Positions 55,977-64,000 of a DNA stretch of 64,000 nt are shown here, piece after piece. This DNA is from Phoronis australis (taxonomy: Eukaryota; Phoronida; Phoronidae). Each line of letters begins with the position of its first letter. The first letter of the stretch is position 1. The position numbers and the translations under genes are program-made. A model generated the notes under the pieces. That model was not told the origin of the DNA. It saw only the letters and a list, made by a program, of their open reading frames with translations, and searched no databases. Location of the stretch: contig NMRA01000118.1 in NCBI GenBank assembly GCA_002633005.1, positions 819,416 through 883,415 of the forward strand, in the 5' to 3' direction.

Positions 55977-56049
55977 GCCCCGACTGGGACTCGAACCCAG
56001 AACCTTCTGCTAACCGCGCAGAAACTCTACTCCTCCGAGCCATCGGGAC
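55977..56049 (-). mobile_element. tRNA-like 73-nt cloverleaf, probable SINE head or tRNA pseudogene
   Basis: On the minus strand the sequence folds as a standard tRNA: acceptor GTCCCGA/TCGGGGC (one G-T pair), D stem GCTC/GAGT, anticodon stem TCTGC/GCAGA, T stem CTGGG/CCCAG with loop TTCGAGT. The loop GCGGTTA would give anticodon GGT (Thr), but position 33 is C instead of T and position 14 is G instead of A, which argues against a working tRNA. A related fragment at 57885-57930 supports a SINE family. Confidence 0.6.
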
Positions 56050-56154
56050 CACTCGTCGAACATAGAAATTCAATCAGACTTAGCAGTGGGTATCCAAGCG
56101 ATAAATTTGAGTGTATATGAATACGTAACTCTTGAACAAGTGTGAAAATACAGA

Positions 56155-56300
56155 TCGCCAGGGCTCGACATAACGAGCTGCAGGTCGCATTTGCGACCTG
56201 AAATTTGGAAATGCGAGCTGAGATTTTTGTCAGCTCGTATCAAGTCGCAAAATGCGACCTGAAATTTCCAACGAATGCGAGCTGAGTTTTTACACTTCTC
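56155..56300. repeat. Short repeat with TGCGACCTGAAATTT and TGCGAGCTGAG units
   Basis: The strings GCGACCTGAAATTT and AATGCGAGCTGAG each occur twice in this stretch, and CAGGGCTC- plus GCAGCTCG/GCGACCT strings recur at 55238-55300. This indicates a dispersed repeat of unknown type. Confidence 0.5.
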
Positions 56301-56743
56301 GGCAGATACCTGGCAAATATAAAGCAACTATTGTTAATCCGACCATTACTTGGTTGTTGCCAAATCCAAGTTCAAAAGACCACTAACTGAGAACAGCCCT
56401 CCCGTAAGCAAGTCGCGTGACCATGAAATATGCAGAATCAATCTTTGACGAGTTTCATTGGCTAACATTTTCGGCCACTTTTGCAAATATCCGGATTTGC
56501 CGAAGAAAGTATCGGGCCACATAACACATGATAAAACCTGAAAAAACAATGGTGTTTCTATTAATTCTTAAGCGATCAACTTATCAAACTTTGTGGTGGA
56601 CAAATATGTTTGTTTTTCGCTTAAGATGTCCTTATTACCTTTACCAAATATCCACGACAATATCCCTGATATCGCACTGCCGCACTGGTCGGTCCCGTTG
56701 TTAGCGCGCAAGCGATCCNTTTGGCATCTGAAAATCCACTTAT

Positions 56744-57395
56744 TCATGCTTTCAAGTGGAGTCCTCTGTCCCAGTTCAAGAGGGGGCGCTGACTGTTGAT
56801 GTTTATGGCCTCTTTGAGCTTACGAGCATGCCAGTTTTGTTCCTTGGAAAGGATCCTGGATGACGCCAGAGAGATGGTATGCCCAGTCGCCTAAATATGT
56901 TCCCCCACAGCTGTTGGTCTGTCCAGTTTCAGATGTTCTTTGAATCTGGTAAGGAACGGTCTCTTGGTTTCTCCAATGTAGGTGTGGTTGGGATCCTGGT
57001 CACATTTCAGCCGGTATATGACCCCACATTGTTTAGCCATCGGTGTTGGGTCTTTGGGTCAGACTAGTAGGGAACGGAGGGTGTTGATGGGTTTCATGTA
57101 AGAGGAAATTCCGTGGGTTCTGTAGGTGTGTTGTAGGTGTTCAGATATTCCTCTTATGTATGGGATGACAACGGAGGGAGCATCAAGTTTTTCAGTAGAT
57201 TTACGACTAGGGGGGTCAGTAAACATCCATTCCTGGTACCCAATAGCTTGTAGTCAGTGATGTAACGATCAGCTCTGTCCAGGAGGGTACGAGCGACAGA
57301 ATGTTTGTGCTTTAAGAGGTGGTTGAAAGAAAACTGGGGGTATTGGTCTGTATGTGTGCTAACAACCAACCGACCACGTCTCTAAGTAAGTGAGT
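56744..57395 (-). pseudogene. Penelope-like retroelement 3' end with GIY-YIG endonuclease domain
   Basis: On the minus strand: THTDQYPQFSFNHLLKHKHS then ARTLLDRADRY (reverse-transcriptase C-terminal part of Penelope-like elements), VVIPYIRGISEHL, MKPINTLRSLLV, then GVIYRLKC and HTYIGETKRPFLTRFKEHLK (the GIY and YIG motifs and the catalytic Arg region), AVGEHI, ATGHTISL, ILSKEQNWHARKLKEAININ and SQRPLLNWDRGL, ending at stop 56744-56746. At least two stops (after RSLLV and GEHI) and a frameshift break it, and the RT palm and fingers are missing. The copy is 5'-truncated and dead. It lies upstream of the plastin exons, probably inside the first intron. Confidence 0.9.
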
Positions 57396-57884
57396 ATTTT
57401 ATATACTACAGTGCCTCTAGAGACCAATGACGAACCTATTCTCCAAAAAGTACTACAAAGTAAAAAAGTGTGCTCAAGAAGAAAACATGCAGAGAAATTA
57501 GTCAAAGCTACATAACTTCAAGTCACTGTTCACCCATAACTGGTGTTTTTTTATTACCGAAGTTAGCATTTACATCATGTCACACTGGTTTTTAACCCTT
57601 GAGACATGCAGACACAAATATATGCACCAATCCAGTGGAAACCTATAGCTGGACACAAAAACCCCAGCAGCTACACCCATAAGTAGTCATACACCACACC
57701 AGTAAAGGGAGATAACATAAGAGTTGATTACACAGAACAAACAGAGGCCTTCTACAATTTGGGTGGATTCTTCAAGCAACACCCTTCTAATTTATTGGCT
57801 GATAAGATTAACATTTAACACTGTCAGAAACCTCTGGAATTTATGATCCACTATACAATAGCCCAACCAACATAGAACCATAGA

Positions 57885-57930
57885 AACAGTTGAACCTAGG
57901 ACCTTCTGCTAACTGAGCAGAGTCCTGTGG
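57885..57930 (-). mobile_element. Fragment of the same tRNA-like SINE as 55977-56049
   Basis: Minus strand reads CTCTGCTCAGTTAGCAGAAG then GTCCTAGGTTCAA, matching the anticodon arm (stem CTGC/GCAG, loop TCAGTTA) and box B part of the 55977-56049 element. Confidence 0.55.
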
Positions 57931-60900
57931 TTGGTACAAAAAGCTTTTTCAGATTTACTCAGTATATGAATTCATTAGTAGGTCATATGATGTGGCCAAC
58001 AGGTGGCTCACTGACAGACTAAACATATTTGTACCTACATTTTCACACTCATTTAAGGTTAGAATCACTTCTGTAAAACAATAGTTTCGGCTACTTGAGG
58101 CATTGACAATGGGAGTGGCAGTGGCAACAAGGGGAAATATTCTCCTCAACAAGCATAGCACCTTTCTCCTGAGGTGAATGATTGCTCTGCCATATGTCAT
58201 AATACTGGGCTCAAAAAGAGACAAAAAAGCTAGAAGTTTTTCAGTCACGGAAACCTCCTTCGTTTTAGCAGGCATGCTTTTCCCGACCAGAGGAGTTACT
58301 TGTTTTCACCAACTGACAGAGAAAAGCACATCCGCGTTCAGCAAACAAACTCAATAACGCAACGTTTAACGGACAGAAGTCATCAATACACCATCACAAC
58401 TGTTCACATTACTGGTGATTGTGCTAAAAAATGCTAGTGTTTTAGCCCATACAGGAACGGCCTACCCATTCAAATATTGAGAACAAAAGGTCATCTGTGC
58501 AGTGAGTTGCCAACCTACTTGGTTTAGGCTACCCCAGTTCAGAGTCAGTTGAAAACAATTGAGGAACCTTGTGGGTCTTCAGACAATGTCAGTGACTTCA
58601 GAAAATATTGTGAAGTGTGCTTTGTTGTTGTCCAGAACTGGTTTTAACCGTGTCTTTTGGTTTTCTTTATACTCACTGGGACGATTTCAAGAGAAGTGGA
58701 AAATGTCTCACTGCTGTACTAATACAAGCACCGCTACTTTAAAAAATATATTAATCAATAGTTTAATTAGTGAATTTTTGCCATGCATGGACACTATTAA
58801 TTGTGGTACACCTATCAGAAAATGAGACATGACGTTTCAGCACATACCCACTTCTACACTATAAAACAGAACTGTTTGCTACGACTGTTGTGCAATCAAG
58901 TTCAAGTGGGATGGAATGGTACTAAGCACCCAAATACATAAGTCCATGCCCAGACTGTTGATATTGCCAGGAATATCCTAACACTAGTAAGCCTCATGGT
59001 CAACACATAATACCCCATGAACAGATTATGCAAGCAGATAATCAAATTCTTCTTTAAATTTCCCAATTGTAATAGTTGGTGAAATGAGCCCATAGCTCAT
59101 GTTTGCTGTTTTTATAACTGACTAAACCAATATTGGCTTGACTTGAACTTATGGAACTAGTTAATATTTGGTGTCTCCTCCAGTTGAAACAAGTTATTGG
59201 AAAATGTGGCTACGCATTAAATTCATGAAGTTCAAAACTACTGAAGTACAACACCGGGAAAATGAAAAACTGAAACTTTTAACAATTTCTGGCAAGCGTC
59301 AGAGTCTCCATTGCCTGAATGAGGAAGTGTTATTGTGTGTAAAGTCTTTGAACATGACAATGATCATTTAACACGGCATTTCCTTTCCACTGATGTTGTC
59401 AGTATCAGATAAATTGAATTACAACGAGAAAAACCAGTTCCCTATAGGACTGGAGAGCATGGAGGACTGAATCCAATCTAAGGTTTGTTTAACAAGGCAA
59501 GCTGAACTGACAGAGACGAAGCACAGTTCTAGCCATGAATATTACACAGCATTGCATGCATCCTTTTAACATTTTATTACCTCACAGTACTGAAGACCAC
59601 TAAAAGTTAATTGCTAGTAAATCCTGTAAATCTCACTGCTTTCAATCTATAGCACATGCAACCCACCCTCAGCTTTATGCGACCCCCAATCTTCCTTAAA
59701 ATTGTGAGTATCTTTGTGAATGCCACATACACAGTGAGTCGGTTTCAACACCATCTTGCCATACTCCGTCCTACGGAGAAACTGAAGAGACGCGAACTGG
59801 TGCTTTTGGCTAACACGCATTCTGATATAAGAATACTTGAATGCAAGAAATGACCAGAGCATTTGCACAAGTGAATCAAGAGACCATGCTAAAGTCATGC
59901 AATCCCAACATTTATGTTCAGCTGACGAATGTCCACATCCTGATTTCTGAATTTCTAATTTTAAGCCCTGTTAAACTGGAAGAGTACGGTAAGCCTAACA
60001 TCACAGTTTATTTCAACTGGTCGCCATATTGGAAGTGCCATTCTTTACAGGTACTACTACAGGCACACAGGTTAGAAATAAGCGCAATAACAAAGAAATT
60101 CACCTGATATTTTACCTGTGCACTCCCACACTTAACTGATGATATAAATGTTTATTATGAAAAATATAATGTACAACAGCAGTCAAGGCCAGAAAGCACT
60201 AGAAAATGCTATATCTGGATACTTTAAAACCAGTCAAGCAAAACGTTTTGTTTTACAAACACTTTCTCCATTTGTGCTGCTGTTTTTAAATTTTAACTTC
60301 AACTCTAGCTTAGCAGTCCATAACCTATTGTTTACTTAATTGATTTTACCATGGCTTCTTTGAACTAAAAAAATCATAAATGACATTTCTTGTGATTGAT
60401 TATATGTACATATATCCTGTCTATTCTCACAAATGTGTTTTCTAAACTCAAATACAATCCAATCCACTTAGGTCAGCTCCACTCAACATTATCAAGTCCA
60501 CCTCCAATCAGGTCCGCCCACACCACACCATCAATATTCTGTCAAGTAGAGGCTTAAAAACTGAAAATCTAATCCAGTCCAACAATGTCAATGAGTAAGT
60601 ACCTGATAACAATATGAATAGCTTGTTACATACTGAAAAACAAATAATACCCAAAATTTATCAATTTCTATTTCTGCACGAACTCTGTGGTTACATAAAT
60701 ATAGCCGAGTGGTATTTTAGTAAAACCCAACAGGGATGTCCCTGATTCCACAGCAACACTGGAATCTCACTGTATTTACACAAAATGACGACAACATCTG
60801 TCAAGCACATTTGTTGCCTCGCTTTTGTGCTACTGGAGTTTCATATGTTATTTGTTGTTGTCTGATTCGTTACAAGTTTTTCTCCGTTGTATATTACCGT

Positions 60901-61859
60901 ACTCTATTCGTCCTTCCAATGCCAACAGAGTATTACTACTGTGCTGTGGGCTACAACTCTGACGTGAAAAAGTTTGATAAACTGGACAAAAACCCGTGAA
61001 TGAGTGACCTGAAATTCTTCGCCAACCCAAAAGCAATGAAAGACACGAAAATGTGCCCGATTTCTGAAACAAGGTCATGCGGTTTCTCATCTCCAGGACA
61101 AAGGAGTTTTATTGCCATGTAATCCAGAGCAGTCCTATTGTCAGCTATACCTACACTATGTGCCATCACATAACTCATCAGTCTGCATAAACTTTTCTTG
61201 GTGCCGATTACACACCCATTCATTTACATGTAAAAATTTGCAGCTAAGTTGTCGTTTTTAAATAAGTTACCGGAATCTGCCCTGACATTTAAATGCAAAT
61301 TTTTTCACATCTGTCTTCACCAGTGGACATGTGCAGTCGTGCAATCATGCATATTTGCAACAGGAATGATTGTGGCAGTTTGAATTGATGCAATGCATAG
61401 CACTCACTCATTGTAACAACAAGTGTTGCTAAGAGCATACTTAATTCTTATCAATAAGATTCAACTCTGATTAGCAACAGCTTAAGTGTAAAATTAAGCG
61501 ATTGGGTACATGAACCTCACTGTGGAGCTGTGCCTAAATTAGAGAGCTTGGCACAAGAGCAAATATGTTGGCCATTTAAATAGAAAAATCCTGTGTAAAA
61601 ATGCATCATTTCGCATACAAGGTGCATGCAGTTACTAAAGGGGTTACTTGGTTCGTTTCTTTCAAACATTACAAAAACCACGTACTAAAACCTTAGATTT
61701 AAAACATATATCATGGTGAAAACAAAGTTTATCTGAACTTATCAAACTACACATTCGTATACTCAGATTTTAATGATGTGAAACAACCAGGTAATCATCA
61801 CTACATGCATATCACACTTAAGTTGTCAAAACAAGACTTATAATAACATGGGTGGCACA

Positions 61860-61995
61860 CCATAAGGGGCTGGGGGGGGGGGCTATAGCTCCCACCATTT
61901 TCAGTGCTGCGCTGCCCACGGTCAATGGGGGGTTGCACCACAGGGGGGCTGGGGGGGGGCTATAGCCCCCCATTTTTTTCTGTGCTGCACCGCCC
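61860..61995. repeat. Two tandem copies of a G/C-rich unit, about 77 bp
   Basis: Each copy has GCACACCATA or GCACCACAGG, then GGGGCTGGGGGGGGG, CTATAGC-CCCC, a T-run or TTTTCAG, and GTGCTGC-C-GCCCA. A single related fragment lies at about 23780-23880. The long G-runs could form G-quadruplexes. Confidence 0.7.
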
Positions 61996-64000
61996 ATGTG
62001 TAAGTCAACTCTCAGACAAGTCATCGCTTTATAGCAGTCCTGAAGACGAATCAAGTGAGGTTACATATAGTCACCATAAACTCACTACTCTGAATAACTT
62101 ACCCTTCCTGCCCATAGTAAGTAGTTCATAATAAGGACTGACACTGCCTCATTACTCAAAATATGTCCTGACCTTACAAGGAAGAAAAATAAGAGCAACC
62201 AGGCACTAAACCAGCTGGAAAACAAACCATCATTCCATTAATTTGGTGAACAGTTGCTACATAGCACTGTGTCAAGTACCCAACAGGGATGTCACTAAAC
62301 CAGGGTCACCTGCTGTTGCCTTTCTCCAGTTCAAATGAAATTTCACACTGTGCTGGTGTTTAGATTTGGTTTATTTTAGACTTCTTACAAGACACAGCTA
62401 CCGAGCTGGGAATTTATTTTTTAACTAAATTCGTGTTCATTTTTTCACTTTTCCTAAGTTTTATATAATTCACTTGCACAGTGTTCTGGAGTGTGTAAAC
62501 TGCATTATGTAAATAATGATAACAAAGCAATGAGCTATCCATTTCAATGAATATTCTAGGAGTTCATAGTATTCACTATTAAGGAAAACACAGCTATGCA
62601 TCCAATAGACTAAAAAAAGCAAATTTATAAAAAGGCGAACATTGAGTAACCAGTCAGTATTGATCAGCCACTCCTGTCTACTGATTGGTGACTAATTGTG
62701 TCAACGTAAACCCTCTGCAGAACAGGTCAGTTGGATATTAGTCAGGCATGTATTTTATTGCATTCTACAACAGATTCTAAAAAACACTGGAGGCAAGGAC
62801 TCGGGAGACTATGCTGTTCCAGGGGGCACTGCTTGACATCTTCGGTGACATGTCAGTTGTTTACTTGTCCTGAAAGCACCCTTAGGAACAAACTATACTT
62901 CCATTAAGACATTGGCTTTTGACACAGCCCAACTGACACGGCACAGGACGATCGGTGTCAAACGGTGGTAAGACAGAAGTTGTAGGCAGGAATGTGAGGT
63001 GCTCATGCACAGCGATATAAATTGCAGGAGTCACAGTTCATTATTATTATTATTTCTGTTGTTGTTATGGTGCTTCAATTCCCCCTCCCCCCGTGTAACT
63101 AATTCCAGACACTGAGTTTTGCTTCAACAAATTTTTTGATCAGCTGATTTAACCCTCTGATCAGTAGGCCTACTGTTCATAACCAAGCATTTGAATTGAA
63201 TCCAGTCTTGACTGTTAACTGTCTGTAGTATTCAATTTCCAGACAAAAAATGGTGGTCAGGGTGGCTGGCAAATTGTAGAAATTACACGAAAATAATCAC
63301 CTGTATATATATGCGGTTTTGTGCAAGCAGAATGAAAATGATCCCTTCAGCCTTGTCCCAGTTTCGCGTTTAGAGGTATAGTTGACAGGGAGCAAGATGA
63401 TCAGGCGCAACATGCTCCATCTCACTAAGGGGTGACAAAAGTTGTTACCATGGTGTCAATTTGCCCCCTATCACTTCTGCTTACACACATAATTGTGCCC
63501 CATCATCAAGTTCATTGTCAGCAGATCCAGTAGTATACACTGGCCTAATTTGTACATTAACTAACAAACTTGGTTTTTGAGAACACTCAGATTTAACCCA
63601 CATGGTACACTAGTAGCACCAAACATTTAAAACAACAGGTGAGATATTACACAGCTGACAACGCAAAATAAAGAATTATAGCAAACAGGAGACCTTACCT
63701 TACCAGATGACAGTAAAACCTTTCTGCCTACATAATTAGGAATTCACCACTGCTTTAACTCCACCCTACTCTATACATTAAGCAAACACAACTCAGACAG
63801 GGAAATTGGAACAGGTTTGAACACATAGATCATCATAATTGAACCATTTTCTTTCTGTTGAATGCATTGTTTGCACTGTGTAAAGAGGACACAGCAACAA
63901 TACTGCATGTAGCATAGGGTGACTGCAAGAGGCTTAGAAAGGATGGTATTGACTTTGATATGAAACCATCATGTCCCAAGATTTCAATATGGGCAACCTC

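Larger units (their letters stand above)
57400..64000. other. Plastin upstream intron or flank, no gene recognised
   Basis: Searched on both strands for the missing plastin start exon without success. Short frames (57955-58275, 60736-60999, 60951-61223) show no known domain. It contains a G-rich duplicated repeat at 61860-61995 and an (ATT)n run near 63040-63055. Confidence 0.5.

Noticed and set aside
55977-56049. Functional tRNA-Thr(GGT)
   Set aside because: Position 33 is not T, position 14 is not A, and a related decayed copy lies nearby; it is better read as a SINE head.
57955-58275. Minus-strand frame of 106 codons starting MPAKTKEVSV, considered as the missing plastin first exon or a new gene
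   Set aside because: It has no EF-hand or plastin-like residues, no domain I recognise and no supporting splice or promoter signals.

Overview
The window looks like nuclear DNA of an invertebrate animal, most likely a marine bilaterian. The genes are split by long GT-AG introns, the proteins are animal families (an IDH1-type isocitrate dehydrogenase, a plastin, an ShKT-domain protein), intergenic DNA is extensive, and there are many short inverted-repeat elements, tRNA-derived SINE heads and decayed transposons. The genus cannot be fixed from this sequence. Assembly gaps lie at 12719-12846 and 26600-26672, with single Ns at 2155, 17114, 22691 and 56719.

Layout. 1-9270: the last five coding exons of an IDH1-like NADP isocitrate dehydrogenase (+), next to a 371-bp duplication joined at an N that is probably an assembly join. 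A TA-flanked MITE and a partial second copy lie in its introns. 9270-15356: intergenic DNA with a gap and two short elements. 15357-23410: a seven-exon secreted gene (+) with a signal peptide, two ShKT domains and a propeller-like C-terminal region; the first ShKT domain carries an in-frame stop. Its introns hold three further inverted-repeat elements. 26040-28262: a repeat family, a SINE head and a broken ankyrin-repeat fragment (-). 30437-31746: a compact two-exon secreted protein gene (-) with TATA-like and poly(A) signals. 35568-37790: a gene for a small secreted, possibly GPI-anchored protein (-). 39363-43400: two decayed DNA transposons. One is a Kolobok-type element with TTAA target duplications and THAP remnants; the other is a pogo-type element with a DDE fragment, a PHD-like C-terminus and a probable nested LINE tail.

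45398-55717: eleven exons of a plastin/fimbrin gene (-), about 600 codons, complete except for the first ~20 residues. Its introns hold a 31-bp minisatellite of about 43 copies, a repeat with five CTCF-like motifs, and a 40-bp tandem repeat. 55977-57395: a tRNA-like SINE head and the 3' end of a Penelope-like retroelement with its GIY-YIG domain. 57400-64000: no gene recognised.

The genes do not form a pathway. IDH1 is cytosolic metabolism, plastin bundles actin, and the other three encode secreted proteins. I found no convincing new biological system. The most useful leads are the CTCF-like motif repeat, the well-delimited Kolobok element, the ShKT-gene stop codon, the missing peroxisomal tail of IDH1 and the internally homogenised minisatellite.
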